From: Bacteroidia bacterium | GTDB lineage: Bacteria > Bacteroidota > Bacteroidia > Flavobacteriales > Flavobacteriaceae | Length of the DNA: 64,000 nucleotides | Assembly: GCA_030428865.1 (NCBI GenBank) | Contig: JAUIEK010000001.1 | Coordinates: 450,104 to 514,103, forward strand | Direction of reading: 5' to 3' | Program-made: the position numbers and the translations under genes | The notes under the pieces: generated by a model | The model's input: the letters and a program-made list of their open reading frames with translations, nothing else | Database searches by the model: none | What the model was told of the DNA's origin: nothing | Part shown: in pieces, positions 38,583 through 48,353 of the stretch | Numbering within the stretch: position 1 is the first letter of the stretch | Layout: every line of letters begins with the position of its first letter

Positions 38583-38590
38583 TATTTTTG
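38583..38590 (+). promoter_or_regulatory. prenyl synthase gene -7 element, 7 nt before the ATG
   Basis: TATTTTTG matches TAnnTTTG and ends 7 nt before ATG 38598, the same spacing as at rlmN. Confidence 0.45.
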
Positions 38591-38597
38591 GTAGCCG

Positions 38598-39575
38598 ATG
38601 AAAATCGTAGAGGAAATAAAACAACCCATTAAGAAAGAAATGGAACTCTTTGAAGAAAAATTCAAAGAGTCAATGCTTTCTAAAGTTCCATTACTTAACA
38701 GAATTACATACTACATTGTTAGACGAAAAGGAAAACAAATGCGTCCTATGTTTGTTTTTTTAGTAGCAAAAATGGTGTCTGATGGTGGTTTTGATGAAAG
38801 GACATATAGAGGCGCTTCTATTGTTGAGCTAATTCACACGGCAACCTTAGTTCATGATGATGTAGTAGATGATAGTAATAGAAGACGTGGTTTTTTCTCT
38901 ATTAATGCGCTTTGGAAAAATAAGATTGCGGTACTAGTTGGAGATTATCTGCTCTCAAAAGGATTGTTACTTTCTATAGATAATGAAGATTTTGATTTGC
39001 TTAAATTAATTTCAATTGCTGTAAGAGAAATGAGCGAAGGAGAATTGCTTCAAATTGAAAAAGCTCGAAAATTAGACATTACAGAAGAAGTTTATTTTGA
39101 AATAATCAGGCAAAAAACCGCCACTTTAATTGCTGCTTGTTGTGGTATTGGAGCAGCTTCTGTTGGTGTTAATCAGGAGAAAGTTCAGCAAATGCGAAAA
39201 TTTGGAGAGTATATTGGGCTTGCTTTCCAGATTAAAGATGATTTATTTGATTATACAGAAGAAAAAATAGGGAAACCTACAGGAATTGATATTAAGGAGC
39301 AAAAGATGACGCTTCCACTTATTTATACCATCAATAATGTTTCAGATAAAGAGAAGTCGTGGCTCATTAATTCGGTTAAAAATCATAACAAAAATAAAAA
39401 GCGAGTTAAAGAAGTAATTGACTTAGTTAAGAATAATGGAGGTATTGAATATACAACTGCTAAAATGCATGATTATAAGAATAAAGCACTAGCAATTCTA
39501 GATAATTATCCAAACTCGCCGTATAAAACTTCTTTAGAAAAAATGATTGATTACGTTGTAGAACGTAAGATTTAA
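38598..39575 (+). CDS. polyprenyl diphosphate synthase
   Basis: 325 aa trans-prenyltransferase. The first aspartate-rich motif is LVHDDVVDDSNRRRG and the second FQIKDDLFDYTEEKIGKPTG; GKQMRPMFVFLVAK binds the diphosphate. Bacteroidetes members of this type make the long side chain of menaquinone (hexa- to octaprenyl); exact chain length is not predictable here. The 3' end overlaps the convergent DUF4139 gene by 4 bp. Confidence 0.93.
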   Translation: MKIVEEIKQPIKKEMELFEEKFKESMLSKVPLLNRITYYIVRRKGKQMRPMFVFLVAKMVSDGGFDERTYRGASIVELIHTATLVHDDVVDDSNRRRGFFSINALWKNKIAVLVGDYLLSKGLLLSIDNEDFDLLKLISIAVREMSEGELLQIEKARKLDITEEVYFEIIRQKTATLIAACCGIGAASVGVNQEKVQQMRKFGEYIGLAFQIKDDLFDYTEEKIGKPTGIDIKEQKMTLPLIYTINNVSDKEKSWLINSVKNHNKNKKRVKEVIDLVKNNGGIEYTTAKMHDYKNKALAILDNYPNSPYKTSLEKMIDYVVERKI

Positions 39576-41470
39576 TCGATTCTTATAGTAGTGTTTTTAG
39601 GATATTTTACTGAATACTTAAATTTAAAAGCAAAAGAGTTTTTTGGTTGAATTGAGGTTTCCCATTTAACTTTACCTGTTTCTGTATCTAAAGTTCCTGT
39701 GGTAATTTTATCATCTAATTCTACTTTAATATCATCTCTTTTAGAAATAGGAACTTGATCAAATACGGTAATATTTATTTTTTGATTCTTATTGTTTTTT
39801 ACTGAAAAATTCCAAACTCTGGTTTCTTCTTGTTTACTTCCAATAAATTGTTTTGATATAAAACCTTTTTCTTTTTTTCTTTCAACAACTACATTTTTAT
39901 CTGCACCTAAGGATAATTCTAGTTCTTTTTTAGCTACTCTTGTATCAATTAAAGAAGTGCCAATAAAAGTATCTTCAAAGTAAATATTAGCTTCTCCTTC
40001 TAGTAAATTTAGCTTTTCCCAGTCTGATAAACTAGCCACTAAGTATGCGTTAGCATTTGCTTTAGGAAAAGAAAAGTATTGGTATTTTGCGTCAATCACA
40101 TGTGTTTTAACAGGAATACTTTTGCTTTTGGTGCTAGACTTAATTGTGTAGGGTTCTAAAACTTCAAAGCTCACAGTAGTTTGATTAATAATATCTTTAG
40201 TTTCTAAATTACTTTTTGTTACTTGATGAAGCACTGGAACATTCATTGGCTGCTTTTTCATTACTCCATCAATCTTAGATTCTTTTCTTCTTTTTTTTCG
40301 TGAACTATACCCTGTAACTACAATCTCATCTAAGGTATTACTATCTTCTTCCATTGTTATATTTAAAAGACTACCTCCATTGGTAACTCTTTCTTGTGTT
40401 TTGTAGCCTAAATAAGAAAAAACCAAGGTTTGCATTCCAGATGGTAGCTCTAAAGAATAGTTTCCATCAAAATCAGTGTCAGTTACAATAGTTGTCCCTT
40501 TAACTATTACAGAAGTTCCAGGTAGCCCTCCATGAGAGTCCATAACTTTACCACTTACTCTTCCAGGAATACCACTTATTTGCCCATATACTGGAGTAGA
40601 TTTGTAATTTGGAGGGAAAGTACCGTAATCTAAAAAATAAGGAATTACTTTTTTTACTCTAGTTGAGTTAGAAGGGTTTGCCGAAGAAAAACGAAGTTTT
40701 ACATTGTTCCAATCAACTTTAGTATTTTGTTTTAGGTTGGCTTTGTAAACTAATTCTAGAGGAGAATTAATGTCTTTTGCTCTTACATCATAAGATGGAT
40801 ACCATCCTGCGTTTGAAACATTATAACTTAACTTAAATTGTGTTGCTCCAGCAAATTTTGACTTTAATTTAATTGTGATTTCTCCAGATCCAAAATTTTC
40901 AACAGGAGTAAAATCATTTATTTGTTTTCTAATTTTTAGAACCTCTGTTTTAAGTTCTTTTATTTCATTTTCTAGTTTAAATTCCTCTAGTTTTAAAGAT
41001 TTAATTTTAGAGCTATAAAAAGCTGTAGCTTCTTTAAGAGTTGTAACAGAGAGAGTCTGGTTTTTGCCTCCAATATTTATATTTGCCTTTAAAAACTGAG
41101 TTTCTTCTCGAACGATGTTTAGATAAACTTCTTTAGAGTTTATTTTTTTATTTAAGAGATCTAGGTTTTTTTCCAGTTCTAAAACCTTCGGGTTTTTATT
41201 TAATGTTTTTAAATAATCTTTTTTAAAACTAATTGCTTGAATTTCTATGTTACTCGCTTTTACTTGAATACTTTTTTGATCTACAAAAGGAGACAGATTA
41301 ATAAACTTTAATGTGTTTTCTCCTTTGCTTAAATCAATGGACTTGGTTCTAGAAACTTGAGCGCTATTTAAAAAAACAGTTGCTGAGCTAACATTTGATT
41401 TTACGATTTTTTCTTGCCCAAGAACAATATTAATTGTTGTTAAGAATGCTATAAACAGTAGTTTTTTCAT
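39572..41470 (-). CDS. DUF4139/MuiA-like exported protein with inserted carboxypeptidase-regulatory domain
   Basis: 632 aa with signal MKKLLFIAFLTTINIVLGQ. The N-terminal DUF4140-like part and coiled coil (about 20-190) and C-terminal DUF4139 part (GWYPSYDVRAKD, LVYKANLKQNTKVDW, ending YSVKYPKNTTIRID) define the family. A CarboxypepD-regulatory-like beta domain (304-373: GRVSGKVMDSHGGLPGTSV ... FSYLGYKTQE) sits in the middle. It is followed by LDEIVVTGYSS at 380-390, which looks like the TonB-receptor plug junction. Role unknown, probably envelope-associated. The insertion looks like a domain graft from a SusC-type protein. Confidence 0.85.
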   Translation of the reverse strand: MKKLLFIAFLTTINIVLGQEKIVKSNVSSATVFLNSAQVSRTKSIDLSKGENTLKFINLSPFVDQKSIQVKASNIEIQAISFKKDYLKTLNKNPKVLELEKNLDLLNKKINSKEVYLNIVREETQFLKANINIGGKNQTLSVTTLKEATAFYSSKIKSLKLEEFKLENEIKELKTEVLKIRKQINDFTPVENFGSGEITIKLKSKFAGATQFKLSYNVSNAGWYPSYDVRAKDINSPLELVYKANLKQNTKVDWNNVKLRFSSANPSNSTRVKKVIPYFLDYGTFPPNYKSTPVYGQISGIPGRVSGKVMDSHGGLPGTSVIVKGTTIVTDTDFDGNYSLELPSGMQTLVFSYLGYKTQERVTNGGSLLNITMEEDSNTLDEIVVTGYSSRKKRRKESKIDGVMKKQPMNVPVLHQVTKSNLETKDIINQTTVSFEVLEPYTIKSSTKSKSIPVKTHVIDAKYQYFSFPKANANAYLVASLSDWEKLNLLEGEANIYFEDTFIGTSLIDTRVAKKELELSLGADKNVVVERKKEKGFISKQFIGSKQEETRVWNFSVKNNKNQKINITVFDQVPISKRDDIKVELDDKITTGTLDTETGKVKWETSIQPKNSFAFKFKYSVKYPKNTTIRID

Positions 41471-41491
41471 ATCAATTTAATTTTAGATTTT

Positions 41492-43000
41492 TTATAGTTG
41501 TAATAATTCTTCTACAAATTCTCGTTCATTAGAAAGTCTTGGTACTTTATGTTGCCCGCCTAGCTTTCCTTTCTCTTTAAGCCAGTTGTAAAACAAGCCT
41601 TCCTTTGCTTTGTGTACTACGGGCATTTGTAAAGTCATATTGTTATATCGCTTAGCTTCATAATCTGAGTTAAGAGATTTTAATGCGTTATCTAATAAAG
41701 TTGTAAAAGAATCAAGGTTTTCAGGAGCTTTAGAAAACTCGATAATCCATTCGTGTCCACCTTTTTTTTCTCCATTCATAAAAATGGGTCCAACAGTATA
41801 ATCTGTAACAGCAGCGTTTGTTTTTTCACAAGCCAAACGTAGAGATTCTTCTGCATTTTCAATAATCAATTCTTCGCCAAAAACGTTAATATGGTGTTTG
41901 GTTCTTCCTGTGATTTTGACTCGATAAGGACTTAGAGATGTAAATTTTACAGTATCGCCAATTAAATAACGCCACAATCCACCATTTGTAGTAATAACGA
42001 TTGCGTAGTTTACATCTTTTTTTACTTCAGCTAAAGGAATTGCGACAGAGTTTTCTCCATCGTAAGAATCCATAGGAATGAATTCATAAAAAATCCCATA
42101 ATCAAGCATCAGCAATAATTCTTCTGAATCATTTCTATCCTGAATAGCAAAAAATCCTTCAGATGCATTATAAGTTTCATAATAACGAAAATCAGTTTTA
42201 GGAATCAGTTTTTTAAACTGCTCTCTATATGGATTGAAGTTTACTCCACCATGAAAATACACTTCTAAATTTGGCCAAACCTGTAAGATATTTTCTTTAC
42301 CCGTCTTTTCCAAAACACGATTTAAGAGTACCAACATCCAAGAAGGAACACCTACTAAGCTTGTAATATTCTCATTAATTGTCTCCTCAATAATAGCTTC
42401 CATTTTTGTTTCCCATTCACTCATTAAAGCGGTTTCTTGTCTAGGAGCTGAACTAAAATCCGCCCAGAAAGGCATGTTTTCTATAATGATAGCAGAGAGA
42501 TCTCCAAAAAAAGAATCGTTATCTTCATAAAGATCTGAACTACCACCTAATCGCAGCCCTTTTCCTTTAAAAAGCTCAGTTTCTTCGTTATTATTAATGT
42601 ATAAACATAGCATATCTTTTCCGGCCTTAAAATGGCAATATTCTATGGCTTCTTCACTTACAGGAATGTATTTACTCTTAGCATTTGTTGTTCCGCTAGA
42701 TTTTGCAAACCATTTAATCTTTGAGGGCCAAAAAAGATTTTGTTCTCCTTTTCTACATCGTTCTATTAAAGGCTCTATACTTTCATATTTTTGAATAGGA
42801 ATTTGTTTGGAAAAATCTTCATAGTTACTGATAGTATCAAAATTATATTGCAATCCAAATTCTGTGTTTTTAGCAGCATCGACTAAACGGAATAACAATT
42901 CGTTTTGGACATCAACAGGGTATTTTAAGAATAACTCTATTTGATGTTTTCTTTTTTTTAAAAACCAAGAAAGAATAGAATTAACAAAAGGAATTACCAT
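41492..43000 (-). CDS. GH3 auxin-responsive promoter family protein
   Basis: 502 aa acyl-adenylate/amido synthetase fold. KSSGTTNAKSKYIPVSEEA is the ATP/AMP-binding motif, and YNASEGFFAIQ and WRYLIGDTVKFTSLSPYRVKITGRTKHHINVFGEE-type sequence (in parts) match plant GH3 amino-acid conjugating enzymes. The bacterial substrate is unknown. Cytosolic. Lies 21 bp downstream of nothing on its strand and directly before the DUF4139 gene, with which it may be co-transcribed. Confidence 0.88.
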   Translation of the reverse strand: MVIPFVNSILSWFLKKRKHQIELFLKYPVDVQNELLFRLVDAAKNTEFGLQYNFDTISNYEDFSKQIPIQKYESIEPLIERCRKGEQNLFWPSKIKWFAKSSGTTNAKSKYIPVSEEAIEYCHFKAGKDMLCLYINNNEETELFKGKGLRLGGSSDLYEDNDSFFGDLSAIIIENMPFWADFSSAPRQETALMSEWETKMEAIIEETINENITSLVGVPSWMLVLLNRVLEKTGKENILQVWPNLEVYFHGGVNFNPYREQFKKLIPKTDFRYYETYNASEGFFAIQDRNDSEELLLMLDYGIFYEFIPMDSYDGENSVAIPLAEVKKDVNYAIVITTNGGLWRYLIGDTVKFTSLSPYRVKITGRTKHHINVFGEELIIENAEESLRLACEKTNAAVTDYTVGPIFMNGEKKGGHEWIIEFSKAPENLDSFTTLLDNALKSLNSDYEAKRYNNMTLQMPVVHKAKEGLFYNWLKEKGKLGGQHKVPRLSNEREFVEELLQL

Positions 43001-43084
43001 TAGAGTTCAAAAAAGATTATATCTAACAATTGATTATTTGTTAAGTTTGTTTAAAATCAAACCTAAAAATAGAAAAAATAAAAT

Positions 43085-43879
43085 ATGCTGTACCAAGGAG
43101 TCTTAAAAAAAATGCCTACGGAAAATCAAGAAGAGGTTCAATACTACCTTGATATGCAATCTGATTTTTTGCACATGAATCAACTTTTAGAGAAGCAAAT
43201 TACATTACATTTTGTTGGTTATGAGTGCTTAAACTGCCACTTGGATAAAGCAATTTACAGGCAAGGTTTTTGTAAATCGTGTTTTTTTGAAATTCCTACT
43301 GCAGGTGATTGGATTATGCGTCCTGAACTAAGCAAAGCACATTTAGGTATTGAAGATCGAGATTTAACGTACGAAAAAGAAGTGCAATTACAGCCTCATG
43401 TTGTTTATTTAGCAAACTCTAGTAATGTTAAAGTAGGCGTAACAAGAAAGAAGCAAATTCCAACTCGATGGATAGATCAAGGAGCGCATGAAGCTATTGA
43501 AATAGTAGAGGTTCCAAATCGTTACTTGGCAGGAATTACAGAAGTAGCCTTAAAAGAACATGTTTCTGACAAGACAAATTGGAGAAAAATGTTGATGAAT
43601 GAATTAGAGGATGAGAATTTAGTTTCGTGGAGAGAGCGTTTAAAACCCTATATTCCAGATGAAGTAAAATCATTTTATATAGAGAATAATTCAGAAACCG
43701 AATTGAATTTTCCAGTAAAAAAATATCCTGTAAAACCAAAAAGCTTAAACTTAGAGAAAAAGAAATCCTACAAAGGTGTTTTAACAGGAATTAAAGGTCA
43801 GTATCTCATTTTTGAAGATAATACTGTTTTTAATATAAGAGGGAATGAAGGTTTAGTTGTATCAATAAATGTTGAATAA
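43085..43879 (+). CDS. DUF2797 protein with zinc ribbon
   Basis: 264 aa. A zinc-binding region (CLNCHLDKAIYRQGFCKSCF) in the first third is followed by VVYLANSSNVKVGVTRKKQIPTRWIDQGA. This resembles a GIY-YIG-type segment (YLANS ... KVGVTR) and is the core of DUF2797. Function unknown, possibly nucleic-acid related. The nitrilase gene starts within 2 bp of its stop. Confidence 0.82.
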   Translation: MLYQGVLKKMPTENQEEVQYYLDMQSDFLHMNQLLEKQITLHFVGYECLNCHLDKAIYRQGFCKSCFFEIPTAGDWIMRPELSKAHLGIEDRDLTYEKEVQLQPHVVYLANSSNVKVGVTRKKQIPTRWIDQGAHEAIEIVEVPNRYLAGITEVALKEHVSDKTNWRKMLMNELEDENLVSWRERLKPYIPDEVKSFYIENNSETELNFPVKKYPVKPKSLNLEKKKSYKGVLTGIKGQYLIFEDNTVFNIRGNEGLVVSINVE

Positions 43880-43880
43880 A

Positions 43881-44828
43881 ATGAATACAATAAAAGTAGC
43901 GTTGGCTCAAATTGCTCCTGTTTGGTTAAATAAAAAAGCGACTTTAGAAAAAATCGAAAATTCGATAGAAGAAGCTGGAGAAAATTCAGCAGAGTTAATC
44001 GCTTTTGGAGAAGCTCTTTTGCCTGGTTATCCTTTTTGGCTTGCATTAACTAATGGAACAGCGTGGAATTCTTCTGTGCAAAAAGAGCTTCATGCTCATT
44101 ATGTTTTAAACTCAGTAATTATTGAAGAAGGAGATTTGGAAAAGGTTTGTCAACTCTGTAAAAAACATAAAATTGCTGCATACTTAGGGATTATAGAAAG
44201 AGCAAAAAACAGAGGAAGTCATAGTATTTATGCTTCTTTGGTATACATAAACGAGAAAGGAGAGATAAAATCAGTCCATAGAAAGTTGAGGCCAACTTAC
44301 GATGAACGATTAACTTGGGCACCTGGTGACGGAAATGGATTGCAAGTACACTCATTAAAAGCATTTACTGTTGGCGGATTAAACTGTTGGGAAAATTGGA
44401 TGCCATTACCTAGAACAGCGTTGTATGGACAAGGTGAAAATCTTCATGTGGCAGTTTGGCCAGGGAGTGATCATAACACTCGAGATATTACAAGATTTAT
44501 TGCAAGAGAATCTCGATCTTATGTTGTGTCTGTTTCGTCTTTAATGCGAAAAAGTGATTTTCCTCAAGGAACTCCGCATTTAGAGAGTATTTTAGAAAAT
44601 GCTCCTGATATGTTAACAAATGGTGGCTCTTGCATTGCAGGGCCTGATGGAGAGTGGATTGTGGAGCCTGTAATTAATGAAGAAAAAATTATTTATCAAT
44701 CGTTAGATTTTAATAGAGTACTGGAGGAGCGCCAAAACTTTGATGTAGTAGGTCATTATTCAAGACCAGATGTTACCAAATTAATTGTAAACAGAGAGCG
44801 CCAGAGTACGGTTGAATTTAACGATTAA
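43881..44828 (+). CDS. nitrilase-family carbon-nitrogen hydrolase
   Basis: About 315 aa from MNTIKVALAQIAPVW (an ATG 12 nt earlier overlaps the DUF2797 gene). The catalytic triad is visible: Glu in IAFGEALLPGYPFWL, Lys in VHRKLRPTYDE, and Cys in VGGLNCWENWMPLPR. The NCWEN form, the DHNTRDI region and the length place it in the nitrilase/cyanide hydratase branch rather than amidases, so it probably converts nitriles to acids. Substrate unknown. Convergent 11-bp overlap with the mannosyltransferase gene. Confidence 0.88.
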   Translation: MNTIKVALAQIAPVWLNKKATLEKIENSIEEAGENSAELIAFGEALLPGYPFWLALTNGTAWNSSVQKELHAHYVLNSVIIEEGDLEKVCQLCKKHKIAAYLGIIERAKNRGSHSIYASLVYINEKGEIKSVHRKLRPTYDERLTWAPGDGNGLQVHSLKAFTVGGLNCWENWMPLPRTALYGQGENLHVAVWPGSDHNTRDITRFIARESRSYVVSVSSLMRKSDFPQGTPHLESILENAPDMLTNGGSCIAGPDGEWIVEPVINEEKIIYQSLDFNRVLEERQNFDVVGHYSRPDVTKLIVNRERQSTVEFND

Positions 44829-46170
44829 AACGATTGATACTATTATTGCTTTTATAGATATCCCAAATTAAAAAGCTATAAACAAATAAATATTCTAAAC
44901 CTATTAACCAATAGTTTTCTTGATAATTTGAGTTGGCATAAGCTTGGTAGCTCAATATGATTGCTAAACTCCAAACAAGTGGGAATTTATATTTTGTAAA
45001 TACACATAACAAAACAAGTGTAGAAAGATACCATGGATGAATGGTGGTTGTGGTAAAATAATAAAAACTGATTCCTAAAAGCAGCGCTGTAAAGAGCTGA
45101 CGTCCTTTTTTGTTGTTTCTAACAAAAGAGATAATTAGAATAAAAACAGTAGCTAAAATTGGCATTATCTTTCCAATAATAGCAATTTCATTATAGCCTC
45201 TAAATAGGTAGCCAATTTCTCTTGCAACGTAGTACAAGCTTGCATTAAATTCAAATTTTTGAAACCACAAGCCAACAGAGCTAGTATAATTACTTATTAA
45301 TTCTTTTGAAGTAAAAGGAAGAAATAATAGTAAATTAACGCCAATTACGATAGCTCCATACAATAAAAACTGAATGATTCTTGATTTCCCTTTTTTATAA
45401 AAACTCTGAAATAAAATAGGAATAAATAGTAGCGGAATTAATTTTACGGAAACTGAAAGCCCTAAAATGACAGCACTCCATATCCATTTCTTTTTTAATA
45501 ATAAATACAGGCTAAAAAATAAAAAGAAAAGCATTACAGACTCATAATGTAAATTTCCTGTAAGCTCAATAATGATAAATGGATCTAAGAAGTACCAAAA
45601 AATATTTTGAACAGGAAGTTTAAGTAGTTTCAGTATTTTTTTTCCAAAATATAAAATACCTAAATCAGCAAATATTATTTGTACTCGCATAGTTATTACA
45701 GCGCCTAAAATACTTGACTTAGAAACTATTGCAGCAATTAGAAAACAAAACTGATTTAACGGTGGATAATTGGTAAAATGACTGCCATTAAATGTTCCCA
45801 TTCCTCGGTATAATTCTCTGGCATTTTCTATGGGGAAAATAGCTTGATTAATAAAATTTTCTGGAGTTGATAAATAAGGGTTAAGTCCTTCAAATAATAA
45901 TCTTCCATCCCAAATAAATCGATAGAAATCTTGAGAAAGGTTGGGAATTGCTATTATAAAAATAAATCGGAACAAAATTCCGCTCCATAAAAGAAAAGAA
46001 AAATGCTCTTTTCTGTTTTTGTACAATAAGAATGAGAAAGAAAAAAGACTTATGTATAAAAGAAATACTGTTGTAAAAGAAGTTCTTTCTAGTTTGTACG
46101 CAAAAAAGAAATATAAAAAACCAATAATAATAGTGAGAATATAGCTTTGATATTTCTTTAACCAAGTCAT
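44818..46170 (-). CDS. polytopic glycosyltransferase (GT87-like mannosyltransferase)
   Basis: 450 aa with 11-13 predicted helices. The first loop has NLSQDFYRFIWDGRLLFEGLNPYL, the acidic catalytic loop of the GT-C fold, and later YPPLNQFCFLIA and FNASLYYVAREIG. This is the polyprenol-phosphate-sugar-dependent GT87/DUF2029-type family, acting on the outer face of the inner membrane. Last gene of a five-gene operon; its ATG abuts the preceding stop. The GT2 at 47658 could supply its polyprenyl-P-mannose donor (inference). Confidence 0.8.
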   Translation of the reverse strand: MTWLKKYQSYILTIIIGFLYFFFAYKLERTSFTTVFLLYISLFSFSFLLYKNRKEHFSFLLWSGILFRFIFIIAIPNLSQDFYRFIWDGRLLFEGLNPYLSTPENFINQAIFPIENARELYRGMGTFNGSHFTNYPPLNQFCFLIAAIVSKSSILGAVITMRVQIIFADLGILYFGKKILKLLKLPVQNIFWYFLDPFIIIELTGNLHYESVMLFFLFFSLYLLLKKKWIWSAVILGLSVSVKLIPLLFIPILFQSFYKKGKSRIIQFLLYGAIVIGVNLLLFLPFTSKELISNYTSSVGLWFQKFEFNASLYYVAREIGYLFRGYNEIAIIGKIMPILATVFILIISFVRNNKKGRQLFTALLLGISFYYFTTTTIHPWYLSTLVLLCVFTKYKFPLVWSLAIILSYQAYANSNYQENYWLIGLEYLFVYSFLIWDIYKSNNSINRFNR

Positions 46171-47661
46171 CTACGCTTTAGAAAAAATTGACTTAACAAA
46201 AACATATCCAAAGCCAATAAAAAGCATTAAATGGAATAAGAATAAACCAAAATCACCATTATTGTTTCCCACTACAAAAGCACTATACATTCCATAAAGA
46301 AAATAAAGCATTAATATTCCTTCAATAATTACATGTAGGGAAGGTTTTTTGCTAATATACTTGTTGCCCTTCCAACTATCTTTTAACGTTTTAATATTAA
46401 ATTTTGGAGTTCGAATAAATTCACTTTTTTTTCTAAAATGACCTTCTAAAACGGCAATAGTATTGTGTAACGAAAACCCTACTACAATAGTAAAAAACAA
46501 GATAAAGGAACTTGCATATTTTAAAAAGTTAAGAAATCCGCCGCCATTACTGTTTCTGTATACAAACCAATAGCAGATAAAAAGTATGATAATGCTTATG
46601 CCAAAAATATTCATAACGATAAAATATGGCTGTAAATTGTTATACTCATTTTTTATGTAAAGCATAGGAATACTTAAGATTCCTACAATTAAAACACTTA
46701 GAAACATTGTGCTGTTTAGCAAATGAAGTACGCCATGAATTTTTGTTTTTGTAGAAATATTTCTCGAGCTCAAAACTCGCTTTATCATTTTTTGAAAGTT
46801 TTCTGCACCGCCTTTGTTCCACCTGAATTGTTGTGATCTGGCAGCGCTAATAACTACTGGTAACTCTGCAGGAGTTTCTACATTTTCCAAATAGATAAAC
46901 TTCCACTTTTTTAATTGTGCTCGGTAGCTTAAATCTAAATCTTCAGTAAGCGTATCACCTTCCCAATTTCCTGCATCGATAATGCATTCTTTTCGCCAAA
47001 TTCCGGCAGTTCCATTAAAGTTGATAAAATGTCCTTTAGCATTTCTGCCAACCTGCTCTAAACCAAAATGAGCATCTAAAGCAAACGCTTGTACTTTTGT
47101 TAAAGTTGAGTAATTGCGATTAATATGACCCCATTTTGTTTGTACTACACCAACTTCTGGGTTTTTAAAATAAGCAACTGTTCTTAGTAACCAATCTTTT
47201 TGAGGGAGAAAGTCTGCGTCAAAAATTGCAATAAATTCACCTTTTGCTTTTGCCAATCCTTCTTTTAAAGCACCTGCTTTAAATCCGCTTCTATTTGTTC
47301 TTGTTATATGCTTAATGTCTAATCCAGTTTTTTGCAATCGTTCAACTTGATTCTTTGTTGTTTTAATAGATTCATCTGTAGAATCATCTAACACTTGAAT
47401 TTCAAGTTTATCTTTTGGGTATTCTAATAAGGAAATGTTGTTGAGTAACCGTTCAACCACGTACATTTCGTTGTAAATAGGAAGCTGAATAGTAACATAT
47501 GGAACCTTATCTGGATTGGAAATATCCAATTTTTCAGAATTATTTTTCTTTTTCCTTGCGCTTAAATAGTTAAACAATAAGTTTAGTTGAGCCAGTGCAT
47601 AAATGAAAATCAAGAGTATTGCAATAGAATAAATGCTAATTATAACGTATTCTACAATCAT
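46171..47661 (-). CDS. processive GT2 glycosyltransferase (CslA/BcsA-like)
   Basis: 496 aa. An N-terminal helix, a cytosolic GT-A domain, then 4 helices after residue ~315. Catalytic motifs are VTIQLPIYNE, VLDDSTDES, FDADF, TLTEDLDLSYRA and the QxxRW motif as QQFRW. The closest family I recognise is the cellulose synthase-like/glucomannan 4-beta-mannosyltransferase type. Suggests synthesis of a beta-linked glycan chain or glycolipid. Overlaps the upstream GT2 gene by 4 bp. Confidence 0.85.
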   Translation of the reverse strand: MIVEYVIISIYSIAILLIFIYALAQLNLLFNYLSARKKKNNSEKLDISNPDKVPYVTIQLPIYNEMYVVERLLNNISLLEYPKDKLEIQVLDDSTDESIKTTKNQVERLQKTGLDIKHITRTNRSGFKAGALKEGLAKAKGEFIAIFDADFLPQKDWLLRTVAYFKNPEVGVVQTKWGHINRNYSTLTKVQAFALDAHFGLEQVGRNAKGHFINFNGTAGIWRKECIIDAGNWEGDTLTEDLDLSYRAQLKKWKFIYLENVETPAELPVVISAARSQQFRWNKGGAENFQKMIKRVLSSRNISTKTKIHGVLHLLNSTMFLSVLIVGILSIPMLYIKNEYNNLQPYFIVMNIFGISIIILFICYWFVYRNSNGGGFLNFLKYASSFILFFTIVVGFSLHNTIAVLEGHFRKKSEFIRTPKFNIKTLKDSWKGNKYISKKPSLHVIIEGILMLYFLYGMYSAFVVGNNNGDFGLFLFHLMLFIGFGYVFVKSIFSKA

Positions 47662-48353
47662 TTGATAAAACTATATTTAAATACCCAACTTAAAATTTTT
47701 ATACCAGCCAAAATAGTTCCTTTCACAGTTCCAGAAACTTTTGAGGTTCCGATTCTATTCCTATATTTTACAGGAATTTCTAAATAAGAAAGTTTGTGGT
47801 TGAGTGCCTTTAGTTGCATTTCTACCGTCCAACCATACGTTTTGTCTTGCATGTTTAATGAAAGCAACTTGTTATATTTTATAGCTCTAAACGGTCCCAA
47901 ATCAGTAAAGGTTGATTTGTGAAAAATACGCATTAAAAAAGTAGCTAGCCAATTTCCAAAAATCTGTTGAGGAGTCATAGAGCCTTTTTCTCTAAGGTTT
48001 TTTACTCTTGCGCCTAAAACAAAATCAACATTATTTTTAATAATTGGATCTATTAGTTCGTTTAGCTGTTCTGGATAATCAGAATAATCACCATCTAAAA
48101 AAACGACAATACCTGGCTTTGTTTTTTTTGATGAAATATATTCTAGCCCTTTTAGGCAAGCATAGCCATACCCACGTTTTTTTTCTTGCAAAACTATAGC
48201 ACCTGCATTGGCTGCATTTGCTTCTGTGTTGTCTGTAGAATTGTTGCTAACAACAATGATTTCATCAACAATAGAAGGAATATCATGTATAACCTTAGCA
48301 ATAGATTTCTCTTCATTAAAAGCAGGAATGATTACGTTAATTTTTAAGGACAT
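47658..48353 (-). CDS. GT2 glycosyltransferase (polyprenyl-phosphate sugar synthase-like)
   Basis: 231 aa GT-A fold. INVIIPAFNEEKSIAKVI, VSNNSTDNTE, VFLDGDYSDYPEQL (DxD) and TDLGPFRAIKYNKLL resemble dolichyl-phosphate mannose/glucose synthases of the short type. Probably loads a sugar on undecaprenyl phosphate. Its ATG overlaps the stop of the Fe-S gene by 1 bp and its end overlaps the next GT2 gene by 4 bp, so it is translationally coupled on both sides. Confidence 0.85.
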   Translation of the reverse strand: MSLKINVIIPAFNEEKSIAKVIHDIPSIVDEIIVVSNNSTDNTEANAANAGAIVLQEKKRGYGYACLKGLEYISSKKTKPGIVVFLDGDYSDYPEQLNELIDPIIKNNVDFVLGARVKNLREKGSMTPQQIFGNWLATFLMRIFHKSTFTDLGPFRAIKYNKLLSLNMQDKTYGWTVEMQLKALNHKLSYLEIPVKYRNRIGTSKVSGTVKGTILAGIKILSWVFKYSFIK

